A DNA stretch of 64,000 bases from Rhizoctonia solani (Eukaryota > Basidiomycota > Agaricomycetes > Cantharellales > Ceratobasidiaceae), in the NCBI RefSeq assembly GCF_016906535.1, contig NC_057373.1:1984001-2048000 (forward strand), given 5' to 3'. Both the position numbers and the translations under genes were made by a program. Every line of letters starts with the position of its first letter. Within the stretch, counting starts at the first letter, position 1. Positions 10,620 through 21,963 of the stretch are shown here, piece after piece. The notes under the pieces were generated by a model. It saw only the letters and a list, made by a program, of their open reading frames with translations. It had not been told where the DNA came from and searched no databases.

Positions 10620-12716
10620 CTAAAGCTTGGCCAGAATCAGCCCTAATACTACGAAAACAATCGTGAGTGGGGGTGTGAATACGCAATAAGCCCAGAATAT
10701 GGTTCGACTGCGAGGAAGGGTCAGAGGTATTCAAAGCGCAACACTCGAGAGTAAACTAACCTAATCAAGCGCTCGAACGCATCACCAGATGCTGCTTGCG
10801 TGATCTAAAAATGCAGTATCAGTTAGGTGTCGAACAGAGTGCAACCGGACTATTCACCTGTGCCAATGTTAGAGCTGGAGGCGACGATATCAAGAGCACA
10901 ATCGAAACAACAAAGACAGGGCTTGAGATAGGTCAGTTTCTTTCAGCGAACACACAAGTTGAGCGCTTACTCGACAAAGAGCTCGTGGACATCGAAGGTG
11001 GTAAACACTGCCATCAGAGGGAGCAGTACCAAAGGTGTGATGACCATGCGCGACAACACTGCAATGAATACAGTTTTAGTTTCTCCTGGGTATTTTGAAG
11101 CGTCCTCAGACCCCTTCGTCAAAGAGCCAAGGCGAAGATTATCTCGCCAATTTCCGATCAACGTGGTACTACTGGATGCTGAAACCCGCCCAGCGGTAGT
11201 GGCAACGTCAGTGTCTTCTTTCGGTCGATAAAAATATGCGCCAAGGACGATGAGTGTCACAGGAATAGAGCATGACCCAGCATTGAGCAATGCACCCTTG
11301 ACTGGTTGCATGTGTTTGTCTAGCGCATGCTGCATGGGCGGGACACATGCAACTATCAAACTAGCGACCGCAGCGTACATTGGGATAGTCATAAACTCGT
11401 TGAGACCTTTCAAGAAACGCATAATACGACGCTTGGCACGACGGATTAACGACTGGAAGCGTGACGAAGTTGGTGCAGTAGCAGCATGAGGCAGAAGCTG
11501 CTGAGTGCTTCCCCACTCATCGTCTTGGCTAGCGTCATCGTTATAGTCAGGAGTGTCGGCAGTTGATGCAGCAAGGGAAGCTATATTGTCGTGAGATCTT
11601 GCGGGAGTTGCAGGAAAAGAATAGAAATCTATGTATATATGATTTAATGAACGGGAGTACGTGGAGCATGCAGCGCCCTTACCGCGGAACGTTGTTTGCC
11701 GACGACCCGCCTTGGGCCGGGCAAAGTCTTGCTCGGTGGGAACTTGGAGGGTGGGCGATGGGTCGAGAACTGCCGGAGGCTGAGGGAGGTGCGACAGTTG
11801 TGCCCTCGGCGAAGATCCGGGTGTTTGATCACCATCGACGGTAAACGAAACTCTCGATTTGGGCCGCGACATGGACCCCTGGGCAGTCTGAGCAGTACCC
11901 TCCTGATGTTCGCTGAGCAACGGCTCCGTCTCAGTTGGCTGCTCGTTGATTGCGAGTGTCTCCTCGTCGGCCTGGGCCAGAAGATGGACACCATAACTCC
12001 ACCGCAGCTATATCAAAGTCAAATACAGAGCTACTCAAAAGGAGAATGTTGACTTACAATCATGCCCAATGTGCTATAGAGCACCAAGTAGGTCAGAGCA
12101 CGGCCAAGCATGGAATCTTTGGTATCCCCTTTTCCCCACTTGAGTTCGTGCACGGTCACAACCAAGCTTTGCATCAAGGCGATTGGCAAACTGTTGCTAT
12201 TCTGAAAAGCACTCGCAGCAATGGCGAAATTGCTTTAAGCATATATGAGCACGAGCAAGATTGAAAAAGATGATGACTCACCGTTGAGAACGCTTGAGAC
12301 CAAAAACCGTTCCGAGAACCCAGGCAACTATACTAGAGACGGCGGTGATACCGACAAAAAATATGGGTATAATCCATAGCTCCTGGAGTTTTTCAGGGGA
12401 AAGAGAAAATGCGACCTTGTTAAACAGGAGCGACGGAGTGAAGAGGGATACGTTGAGTCTGTTGAGTTGTTTCTGGGTCTTGCGGTCCAGGATTCCAACG
12501 CGCGCTAGCACCCTGTCTTGTATGTTAACGGACTTTCCGCATTGAGGCATATATAGGATCTACTCACCATCCTGCAAAACATAGTATGAATACTTCGAGG
12601 ATGCACTTGTATACCCATTAGTGGCTGTAGTTTGGATACCATTTCTGGTAGCGATGACTTACTGCAAACACTGTGAGAAGCAATGGCCCGATCGGGGGGA
12701 GAGTTCGCTCAGACAT
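10620..12716 (-). CDS. Auxin-efflux-carrier (AEC) family membrane transporter
   Basis: This is a polytopic membrane protein of the AEC family (plant PIN-like fold; fungal Ecm3 type). The start MSERTLPPIGPLLLTVFA opens the first membrane segment, followed by VLARVGILDRKTQKQLNRLN and VSLFTPSLLFNKVAFSLS, the conserved N-terminal block. Membrane segments follow around IIPIFFVGITAVSSIVAWVL and ALTYLVLYSTLGMIV. A long hydrophilic Ser/Pro/Gln-rich loop of about 200 residues is followed by the C-terminal bundle: FMTIPMYAAVASLIVACVPP, GSCSIPVTLIVLGAYFYRP, VLSRMVITPLVLLPLMAVF, DPVFVVSIVLLIASSPALTL and FWAYCVFTPPLTIVFVVLGL, then a short end ILAKL. The hydrophobic pattern and conserved N-terminal block are family-typical. 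In fungi these proteins are usually assigned to endomembranes, and the substrate is unknown. Confidence 0.85.
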
Positions 12717-13238
12717 GTACTGAGCGGAGAATATCATTGTAGCAAAAGGTGGACGCAAGCAAACGAGTGGCGAGATGACTTTGGCCTATTATTTGCGTTG
12801 CAGCATAGCCAAGTGGAGGGAAGAACGTGCGTGAACAACAACGTCAGGGTGACGCCTCACCCAAGCAAAAAAGAAGTCCTGAATTACCATTCCGGCTAGT
12901 TGCTATAGTAAATTATATAATTCATTGAGCCTTTTTATATCCACCTTATACAGCCCAGTACAGTATATATAATGTTCGATATTATTCGATACAAACCGCT
13001 ACACGATGAACAGAACTAGTGTCTACCACCCACCCCAGGCCCCCGGCAGCGATAAGACCCAATTGAATTTCAGCCTTCTTTGTGGCTATGCTTGTGCCTG
13101 TCCAGCTCACAACTCCAGGCCGCGGTGATGCGGGCAACCGCCGGTCAGAAAATATGGTGTTGGCCAATCAACGAACTTGGTCGGCGATCAGACCTCTTGA
13201 CCAGTGCGACCAACGAGTTCAGAGAAACTCACGTTGCA
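12717..13238. other. Divergent intergenic region between AEC transporter and hydrolase genes
   Basis: The two flanking genes are transcribed away from each other, so this stretch should contain both promoters. An AT-rich block at 12900-12990 has several TATA-like strings (for example ATATATAATG near 12965). I see no gene in it. The open frame from 13080 is the hydrolase frame extended upstream of its likely ATG. Confidence 0.5.
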
Positions 13239-14477
13239 ATGTCCGACAATTCTATTGATCCTCAAGAATTACTGAACAGGCCAGAATACAACCAGATTAT
13301 TACATGTCCTCGAACAAACTCTCTTGTCAAATTTGCCGAGGCAGGCGCCACTTACAAAGGAACATTGCTCTTCGTTGTTCCGTCTTTTTGCTCAAGATTA
13401 ATCGGTGTACTCCTCCTGTCCCTTTTGGCTGATCATTATGGCATGAGGGTCTTATCGCTCGATCGTCCTGGCTGCGGAGGTAAGGCACACACACACCGCA
13501 CAGCCAGCAGTTTGATAACACTAAGATTACCATACTGTCAAGGCACTCCACGATGTGCTCTGAAAGACCGCTTGACCATTGCCTCGGGTATGCATGCTCC
13601 TAACCCGGTATTCCAGTTGTCTAAATAGTTGCCAGATAACACTAGGAGCGTACTAGAGCATCTGGACATCGACTCCGGGAAGATGGCGATTTTAACCCAC
13701 AGTGCCGGCTCGGTGTGAGTACCATGGCGCATCGTGCGTATTTGAATAAAACCAGGCAACGCGCTAACATTACCAACCTGCAAGGTTCACACTACACCTG
13801 TTAAATAGACATCCTGATCTCTTCACCAAGAACCTACGCGTGTTTGTGACATCCGGATGGGTGCCTATTCCTGTTTCGGGACAAATGGGACTCGGCTACG
13901 TGCCATCTACGCTCGTATCCAAATTTCATCGTGTCCTTCCTGCATCAATCCCAATTATTAACAGCGTAGGGGCTAGCCTCGCGTTCTCGAAGAGTATATT
14001 CAGCGGAGTAGATACCAAGGCTCTCATGCCCCCAGACGTCATACCCCGCCCTGCGCTAGTGGCAGGAGCTCCTCACCCACAGCATACCCTTCAGATCCCT
14101 AAGTCAATCTGCGATGCAATCTTAACGCATTTAGTGAAGCACGAACCAATGCAAGGTGTTTCGGAGGATTATTTACTTTGCTTGGGCCGAGGAGAAGGAA
14201 GCGTCGATCCAGATTGGTTTTCCAACACGGTTGATTCAATTAGCCGCGCATTTAAGCAACGGGGTGGGAGGGTTCATTTCAGGTTATGGTGGGGGGAAAT
14301 GATGGCTTGATCCCGATCAAAGGACAGCGATGGTATACAAATCTACTGAAGGATCAAAGCGACGTATTCGATGTCAATGTTGTTCAACTTCCAAAAGCAG
14401 GGCACGACGATCTACTTGGATTTGCTGAAGTCATGTATCCTATATTCGAGGAGGCAAAAGTGGCTCTCCGTCTATAG
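13239..14477 (+). CDS. Alpha/beta-hydrolase fold protein, frame problem near its C-terminus
   Basis: The likely start is MSDNSIDPQELLNRPEYNQI. The protein shows an alpha/beta-hydrolase plan: VLSLDRPGCGG before the nucleophile region, MAILTHSAGSV as the nucleophile elbow (Ser in T-H-S-A-G, first Gly replaced by Thr), a lid-like segment with GLGYVPSTLVSKFHRVLPAS, GGNDGLIPIKGQRWY with the likely acid residue, and LPKAGHDDLLGFAEVMYPIF with the catalytic His. It ends in EEAKVALRL. The substrate is unknown. Just before the acid residue the frame changes at a run of six G (14291-14296). Either one G is missing there, giving RLWWGGNDGLIP as in relatives, or a 53-base intron ending at 14283 is spliced. 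Introns earlier in the gene are short. It stands alone, upstream of a Zn2Cys6 regulator on the same strand. Confidence 0.72.
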
Positions 14478-15012
14478 CTCCTCATATATGCTCCGATCCG
14501 ATTGAACTTAATGAAACTTCCCCTCGGCTTCAGCATCTAGTCGAACATGAGTGTCATACGTCAAGAATTACGAGAGACACGATAGTCAAATACGGCTATT
14601 CAACACCCAACTATCGGTATAAATTAGCTCAGAGTTTTCGGTGCAGATTTACGATGATTTGCGTATCACTTGCTAATAAACTTCTTAGGAAATAAGAAGC
14701 CCCGCCAACTTCAAAACCTCACTCAGTTTCTTGAATATGGGAGACTTTAGCACTTGATCCCCACTGTCACGCGCGCGGGAACCGGCTGATTATTGCCAAC
14801 TAAGGTCGGAATGCTGCAAATAATATTGGTCGTCTTACCCGGGGTTCCGCTTGAACCTAGGACATCTTATGCCATGCTCGAGTCTCGTGGATAACTATAG
14901 TCAACTAATTTTGCGCTCAACCAGTTCTTAATCAACGTCCTCCTTCGTCTCCCTGCTACCCGCGCGCATTTACGTTCCTAGATCTGCTTACTCTTCAAAT
15001 CATTGACACGGA
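14478..15012. other. Intergenic region upstream of the Zn2Cys6 regulator
   Basis: No gene is seen. A pyrimidine-rich stretch near 14935-14965 (TCCTCCTTCGTCTCCCTGC) is a typical fungal transcription-start neighbourhood for the gene starting at 15013. Confidence 0.5.
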
Positions 15013-17251
15013 ATGTCGACTAAGCAAAGCCGGTCGAAGACCGGATGCTTGACGTGTAAAACCAGGTGCGTTCTCATATAAGTTCTCCAATGAAATTACT
15101 CTCACCACCCACAGGCGCAAAAAATGCGACGAACAACGACCGACTTGTGAAAGATGTGCCAGGGCAAAGATGGAGTGTTTAGGATACTCTTATCTTGATA
15201 ATCCAGAGGAGCTAGCACAGGCGAGGGCGAAGATTGCTGCTAGTAGAGTTGCTCGCACTTCCGAACAACCAAACTCCCCCGTTGGTGCCGTTGCTGGACC
15301 GAGCCAGTTCGCTGCATGGAGGGGGCACCCTATACCAACACGGAGCGAGAGCGTCCCCACTCCATCTGGCATGGCTGCGAGTGGTCTCCCAAGCCATGAT
15401 TTCGTCGTACGCGATACCGCGCGTTCAGAGGGAGACGCTACACACCTCGATGTAATGGAGTTCCCGTTCTTGTCCCAGTCTTCGGGTCCGAACACTCTTG
15501 ACGGTCAATCCCACGGACAAACAAGCGGCTGGTGGGGAGCAGCGGGTCCTGGTACCGGTATAGATAACTCAGGGGTTGGCCAATCATTTACTGGACAAAC
15601 TTCTACATCAGCTTCCTCTGGCCACCAATCTGTCTCAGTCGAATTTCATCAACCCAGGCACTCTGAAGACAACCAATTGTTTATAGCTAGTGGTATCAGT
15701 CATCCCAATTACCCAATCTCGGGCGTCAATCAGTCTCGGCGGAGTAGATCTGAGGCAGCTAGATATTCCAACGAGGACTCCTTATACGACCACGACTCAG
15801 ACTCTAGTGACGATTCTGACCACGATAACATAACTGAAATTGTATGTGGGGGTGAACCCCGCCCGCGTGATGGGAACGACGTGTTACCTTTCATCTTGCA
15901 ATCTTGTGGGTTTCTAATTATATCGACGTTTGAGCAGTGACTAACACGCATAGATAGACTCTTGGTGGATGTCCCAAACGGTATTTGAGCCAATGCGTTC
16001 CGCACATCTTTTGCGAAGCCATATTATTGAACGATTCATGGCATCCGAGGAATCGCGTACAACACTCACATCTATCGCCAATATAGTAAGGACCGTTGGA
16101 AAATCCTCCGGATTGACTCCCAACCAAGTTTCACATATTCGAATGCTTCATAGGCGAGTGCAAAACAACATACTCTTATTCAACGCCAGCGAACCCCACA
16201 TATATGAGCAAGGGACACAACAGGCTATGAAAACCTTAAATTCTGCGCTTGAGGTAATACATTTGCGACTACTCCGTGGATTAATTTAATTGATGTTTCG
16301 TAGATTATGCCGTTGCATTTAGCCACAAGCTCCTTGGCGACCAGCGTGTCCCTTTTGCGTGAGGTCGCTCTCGCTTTCAAGCGTGCTGTACTCGAGCCTC
16401 CTGGACACCCAATTAACCTTCCTAGCAAACTTATAGTTCCAAACGCCGACTTAAGGCAGTACTCTTCTATGGATGTTATGACAAGCCTGGGAACTGGGTG
16501 TCCGATGAGCTTCCAGTACGATGTCACCTATTCAGACCCCGTACTGGGTGCATCTGGGGTATTCGATGCGGCTGATGCTTTAGGTCTACAATGGATGTAT
16601 GGATGCCCCGAGTTTTTTATTATCCTACTCGCTCGCATGCATAATATCAGGGATGATGCTACCCGACGAATAGACGTGCAGGAAGTAGGCGAAATCGAAC
16701 AATCGATCCGAGGCTGGCAACCCAGATACCCCCTGTCTCAGGATCCGCATCTTGCCGTCGCCCGACTGGCAGTTCAAGAGTGTTGGAGGCAGACATTGCT
16801 GATATACTTATACATGGTAAGAGTCAACCCGAAGCTCACATAGCGTGGAGACTACATTTGACGCAGGGTATCTGTAAAACAACTTCTGACGACCCTCGAG
16901 TGCAAGATGCCCACAGGAGTTTTATGAAGCTTATCAAAACTGTTCAACCAAGAAGAATTCCTGACCTTTTTCTTTTACTACCGTTCTTTGTGGTGCGCAG
17001 ATGTGTGGCATAATATAATAAATAGCTAACAATAGCGCTATCTATAGGTTTCAGTTGCATCCTGCCATACGGCAGACAGGAACAAGATCTACGGACGTAT
17101 GCGAAACATCCGCGAGTGTCGAACCTCTGGTACTGCTGGCAGTGACTTGGTAGACATGGTAGTCGATATTTGGAGAAGAGCGGACTCTGAGAATCGTCCG
17201 GCTTTGTGGGTGGATGTGCAAGTCGCATTCCGCCGGGTAACTGGCCTCTAA
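15013..17251 (+). CDS. Zn(II)2Cys6 transcription factor with fungal-specific regulatory domain
   Basis: The N-terminus MSTKQSRSKTGCLTCKTR joins across a short intron to RKKCDEQRPTCERCARAK followed by MECLGY, giving the six-cysteine pattern of a binuclear zinc cluster at about residues 12-40. A long acidic, Ser/Gly-rich linker follows, with DHDSDSSDDSDHDN near residue 250. The C-terminal half has helices typical of the fungal-specific transcription factor region: FEPMRSAHLLRSHIIERFMA, IANIVRTVGKSSGLTPNQVS, AADALGLQWMYGCPEFFIIL, VARLAVQECWRQTLLIYLYM and QDAHRSFMKLIKTVQPRRIP. It ends in DVQVAFRRVTGL. Such proteins bind CGG-type half sites in the nucleus; the targets are unknown. Being near the hydrolase gene is not evidence of control over it. 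Confidence 0.85.
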
Positions 17252-17536
17252 TACAATGGCCGGTAAACCTAGTATTTGTTTCATGGACTGGATCAACATG
17301 TGACAATTGGTTTGAATCGCTTGAAATGATTTGTACGCAGTATTTATACTATCCTTTGAACCTTAAATGCATAACTTTGCTAGTTTGTATATATGCACAA
17401 CTATTCAAGCGCCCTTCGTCCTGTCACGTGCACTGAACTTAAGTACAGCCTTGGAATTGCAATTCAGGCTCACAACCCGACCCTCTGGTCCTTTCATCCC
17501 CTTGACTCGCACCGATAAACTTGAATTCTATAAGAT

Positions 17537-19400
17537 ATGGCAGAACTTCCTGTTTCTCAAATTGCCCACTTCTCGGAGCTTCATCCCAAGCCAGATCGTT
17601 ATAAATTCAGCTATGGAACAGCTGGGTTTAGGACAGCGTAAGCGCGTTCAAGCCCGGTCAATCCCCGATCTAACTAGTTCCATAGTGCGGATACCCTTGA
17701 CTCGGTTCTTTTTCGTGTCGGGGTGATAGCAGGCCTTCGTAGCAAAAGGCTTGATGGGAAGACAATTGGGGTGATGGTGACCGCGTCTCATAACCCAGAA
17801 CACGTGAGTTAAAGTGTGGCCCAAGGAGACTCAAGCGTGTCTGAACCTCTCCTCACAAGGACAATGGTGTCAAGCTTATTGACCCTCGTGGAGAAATGCT
17901 CGAGGCAGCTTGGGAAGGATACGCGACGGCTCTGGCGAATGCCCCCAGCACTGAGGAATTTATTGACGGTTGCAATCATTTAGTGACATCTCTCAAAATC
18001 GATATATCCAAGCCAGCTCATGTTTTGTATGCGCGGGACACTCGCCCTTCTGGCCCAGCACTTGTAAAAGCACTTGAGGACGGAATAAATTCAGTCGGGG
18101 CTGTAGGCCGCAACGAAGGGGTCCAAACCACACCAATGGTCCATTACCTTGTTCGCTGCGTTAACACTAAAGGTACATCTGAAGCGTATGGCGAGGACAC
18201 AGTAGAAGGCTATTACACCAAAATGGCTAATGCATTCCGGAAACTAATGGCATGTGCTTAATTTCACGAATGACTTTATTCGGCTCACAATATGTATTAG
18301 GCAACCAAACAAGCGCCATCCCCCTTGGTGGTAGACTGTGCGAATGGCGTTGGTTATCTAGCGATCAAAGAATTCGCTCCCTATGTCCAAGATATTCTTA
18401 AATTCATACCAATCAACACGGCCATCGACACTCAAGGCGCGCTGAATCACCAAGCTGGAGCCGATTATGTTAAAACGCAACAGCGCATGCCGCCTTCTGT
18501 GGCTGAAAATCTCAAGATACTTCAACGTGCTTGTAGTTTCGACGGCGACGCTGATCGGTTAATTTATTATTATGTCGACGACCAGCGTCAGTTCCGTTTG
18601 CTCGACGGTGACAAAATCGCCGCGCTCGTTGCTGGTTTCTTTGCCGATGTGGTCAAGGCTGCGGGGCTTGCCGGGAAGATCGAGGTCGGAATCGTACAGA
18701 CGGCGTATGCGAACGGTAATTCGACCAAGTACCTCTCGAGTCGGTTGCCAGTCAAGTGCACCCCGACCGGGGTCAAACACCTCCACCATGCTGCTCAACG
18801 CTTCGGGATTGGCGTATACTTTGAGGCCAACGGACACGGAACTGTCTTGTTCTCCCATCAAACACTCGAACTCTTAGACTCCCACCAACCTGGTACCCAT
18901 CCAACGCAAGTCACCTCAATACACTGCGCAATCTTCGAGACTTGATCAACCAGACTGTCGGAGACGCGCTCTCTGATCTTCTGCTCTGCGAAGTTGTCCT
19001 GGCTCATCGCTTGTATACCCCGGTCGAATGGGACTCACTCTATGCAGACCTTCCGAATCGCCTTCTCAAGGTCCAGGTCCGCGATCGAAGCATATTTACA
19101 ACCGAAGACGCGGAGAGAAGGCTTGCTACACCTGTTGGTCTGCAAAAGATGATCGATGATACTGTTCGCAAGTACGAATCAGGGCGTTCGTTCGTTCGCC
19201 CTAGTGGAACCGAGGACGTGGTCAGGATATATGCGGAGTGTTCAAACGTAGCACAAGTTGACGGTCAGTGCACTTTGTTATAAATATAAGTTTATAGATC
19301 AATTCATCTTGCACACATAGAATTGGCTAACCGAGTCGCGCGATTGGTATATGAGCACGGAGAAATTGATCAATTCGGCCGCCCACGTGAGACATACTAA
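17537..19400 (+). CDS. AGM1: Phosphoacetylglucosamine mutase (N-acetylglucosamine-phosphate mutase)
   Basis: The enzyme converts N-acetylglucosamine-6-phosphate to the 1-phosphate, a step to UDP-GlcNAc for chitin, N-glycans and GPI anchors, in the cytosol. The start is [20 protein letters not shown]. Motifs in order: [25 protein letters not shown] with the phosphoserine loop, [25 protein letters not shown] (metal-binding loop), [13 protein letters not shown] (sugar-binding loop), [16 protein letters not shown] and [16 protein letters not shown] (phosphate-binding loop). It ends in GRPRETY. One intron, 18250-18300, appears to be GC-AG. Between [13 protein letters not shown] and DLINQTVGD the frame changes. 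A 47-base intron starting near 18890 would solve it, but the skipped bases read LNTLRNLR in the downstream frame, which looks coding, so a missing base is possible. Confidence 0.87.
18250..18300 (+). other. Candidate GC-AG intron in the AGM1 gene
   Basis: Phase 0 joining of AFRKLM to [18 protein letters not shown] requires the intron to start with GCATGT at 18250 and end in TAG at 18300. The nearby GT at 18254 would put the next exon out of frame. Confidence 0.5.
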
Positions 19401-19668
19401 TTGACCGAGAGCACATCACTCTCATCTTAAACACGGCGGTGCGTGTGGTGTAGTAGCTCCGGGGTCGAATTCGGGTATTTGACTCAATGGCTCAACGAAC
19501 GGTGTTGTTCAAAGTGGCACAGTGAATAATGAATACAAAGATAAGGGTATTGATGTTGATTGCCTCTGCTACTGTACCTTAGAACATAGTGGTAGATCAG
19601 TCACAAATACAGTCTATATGCATAACATGACTACTTACCTGCCCACTATATGTCTCTAAAGGACACTT

Positions 19669-20262
19669 TCAAACCTTGAGCTCACCAATTTCTTTGGTGA
19701 CTGCATCAACATCGACAGGCTTGGTCTTGCTATCGGATACTTTATTATCACTTGCATCCCCCACTTTCCTCTGGTCAGTTTGATCGTCATCATCATCATC
19801 GTCGTCGTCGTCCCAGTTCTCCTTGACCACAACAGGTTGTTGACGCTTTTCGGCGCGTTTCTCCGCACGCTTTGCATTCTTCTTCTGAGCTTTTGACATT
19901 CCAGCTGTATCTGCCGCTGCCGCTGCTGCCGCCGCCGCAAGACCCCCGGGTTTAGGCTTTGGCTTAGCTTCAGATGACGGAGTCCAGCCCACAATATGAC
20001 CTTTTGGTAAGGCTACTCTATCTGCTGCCTGTTGCCTCGACCCACGAAAGCGGCCGACATCTTCCTGAGGGGTAAAGCCTGGCCTAATTTTTAGTTCTTT
20101 TCGAACGCTGGCGGCCTTGCGTTGAGTAATTACGTCCTTGGTTAGTTGCAAAACTCACCTGCCATCTGCTCTCCGTGTCGAAGGAACAACTCGCTCCAAT
20201 GTCCTAGGATCTAGAGTGATCCCAGACGGTTTCTGTTCGGGGTTTAAGGGAGGGAGCGACAT
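19669..20262 (-). CDS. PYM1: PYM (partner of Y14-Mago, exon junction complex disassembly factor)
   Basis: The start is MSLPPLNPEQKPSGITLDPR, followed by TLERVVPSTRRADGR, a short intron of about 46 bases, and AASVRKELKIRPGFTPQEDV. This is the Mago-Y14-binding N-terminal domain of PYM/WIBG: the P-S-T-R-R-x-D-G block followed by R-x-G-(Y/F)-x-P-Q-E-(D/E). The rest is low-complexity: KPKPKPGGLAAAAAAAAAD, a Lys/Arg/Ala-rich helix with KAQKKNAKRAEKRAEKRQQ (ribosome-binding-like basic region), a run of ten Asp, and DAVTKEIGELKV at the end. PYM removes exon junction complexes from mRNA during translation. About 165 residues is somewhat short for the family but usual in fungi. It shares a 150-base divergent promoter with GPN3. 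Confidence 0.85.
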
Positions 20263-20412
20263 CGCGAATATAGGTGATATGTGGTAGTTGGGTCCGAGGG
20301 ATTAGCAGTGGCTATGCTATTCGGCGATAGCGCTAATTGAGGAACAGCCGTTTGATTTTTAGTTATTTTACTTCCTTCCTACTTTTCGCTGTCTTGTGTG
20401 GCGTCCTCCCAA
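20263..20412. promoter_or_regulatory. Short divergent promoter between PYM and GPN3
   Basis: Only 150 bases separate the two start codons, so this stretch must serve as both upstream regions. It is TC-rich on the plus strand near 20370-20395, just before the GPN3 ATG. No clear TATA box is visible. Confidence 0.5.
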
Positions 20413-21640
20413 ATGAGATATGCGATACTAGTCTGTGGCCCTGCCGGTGCAGGGAAATCAACGTTCTGCACAGCGCTCCAAACGCATATGCAGACAGTAA
20501 AACGAACCGCACACCTCTTCAATTTGGACCCAGCCGCTGACCCAGGATCTTTCGAATATGAACCAGCAATCGACATTCGTGACTTGATTAGGTATTGTAT
20601 ATCTTGTTCAAGTACAGATTAGCCTTAACGCCTGGACAGTCTGGACGATGTAATGGAAGAACTTGGGTTTGGTCCTAATGGTGGGCTGATATATTGCTTT
20701 GAGTAAGTTGTGAGTGTTGCTGGATGGGTATATCTTCATCCATCCTGATTTGGTGAGTGACTAGATACTTGCTGCAAAATATGGACTGGCTCGACGAGGA
20801 ACTGGGAGATTATGATAATGACTATATTGTCATTGATTGCCCAGGTATGTCCCATCTATTGAGTATATAGCATGTCATTGTCTAAAGAATCTGCAGGCCA
20901 GATAGAACTGTACACCCACCATCCCCTGTTGCCCACACTCATGTCACATTTATCTCGCCTTGGAATTCGCCTGTGTGGGGTTTATCTTTTAGATTCGCAG
21001 TTCATGGAGGACCGGTATAAATATTTTAGGTATGAACGCCTAGCAAACACCAAGGCGCACACTAACATCACCTACTTAGTGGGGTTATGTCCGCGATGTC
21101 GGCAATGGTAAACTTTAGCGTCCCGTGGATTAATATAATGTCCAAAATGGATCTTATTAGTGGGGACGCTCGTAATGGAGTCAAAGGACGACGTGATGTA
21201 GCGAGGTAAGACATTACCGAATAAGGATGGCAATACTGCAATACGAAACATTGGATTATAGATTCCTTGACCCCGACCCGTTCCTGATGCAATCCGCTCC
21301 AGGTCAACCAAGTAGCACCGAAGAACAAAACCCTCGCTTTCACCACCTCAATGAAGCAATTGTACAACTTGTGTGCAACCATGTTTTAAAAGAATGCTTC
21401 ATCTCGCTAACTGGCCCTGTAGATTGAAGATCACCCACTAGTATCGTTCCTACCACTCAACCTCTCGTCCACAAGATCTTTGGAGGCTGTTTTGAGCCAC
21501 ATAGATTATACAATGCAGTACGGAGAGGACGAAGAGCCGCGTGAGGTAAGCAAACATACTAATGCATACCTTACTATTAAATAACAGCAATCATATAGCC
21601 CAAGGATATGGACCAGGGCGATTTCGTTGAAATGGAATAG
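20413..21640 (+). CDS. GPN3: GPN-loop GTPase 3
   Basis: The protein begins MRYAILVCGPAGAGKSTFC, with the P-loop GPAGAGKST. Next come FNLDPAADPGSFEYEPAIDI, SLDDVMEELGFGPNGGLIYC carrying the diagnostic Gly-Pro-Asn insertion, and DYDNDYIVIDCPGQIELYTH (DxxG-like switch 2). CGVYLLDSQFMEDRYKYFSG, INIMSKMDLIS (the KMDL guanine-specificity motif) and EEPREPKDMDQGDFVEME at the end follow. This matches the GPN3 branch. GPN1-GPN3 heterodimers are needed for RNA polymerase II assembly and nuclear import. Seven or eight short introns interrupt it. The ATG at 20413 is chosen because it places the P-loop at the usual distance from the N-terminus. Confidence 0.92.
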
Positions 21641-21963
21641 TTAGCGACATATATAGAACTTTGGATCTTGGGGCTCCCGTTAGGTTTAAATCTTTGAAGA
21701 ATCATAATAATATTCTGGAGGGTAGTCCGTATCAACAGCGTGATCTCATAATACACATAAATCGTCTCGAAAAAAGTAACAAACATGCCCCCCACATATG
21801 GTGGGCATATTCAAATAAAGACAACACACAAGCACCCAACACGTGTTGAGGAAGGAAACAAGGACGGCCAAACCAGGGAGTGCAATAAGGGCACTGGTGC
21901 ATATCTCAATGTTATCTCGGTACGAACCCGAACATAACCGGGATTAGGGAGAACCGAGGGGTA
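21641..21963. other. Convergent 3' flanks of GPN3 and the Ser-rich gene
   Basis: This is an AT-rich stretch between two stop codons. I see no gene, and it should contain both polyadenylation regions. Confidence 0.6.
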
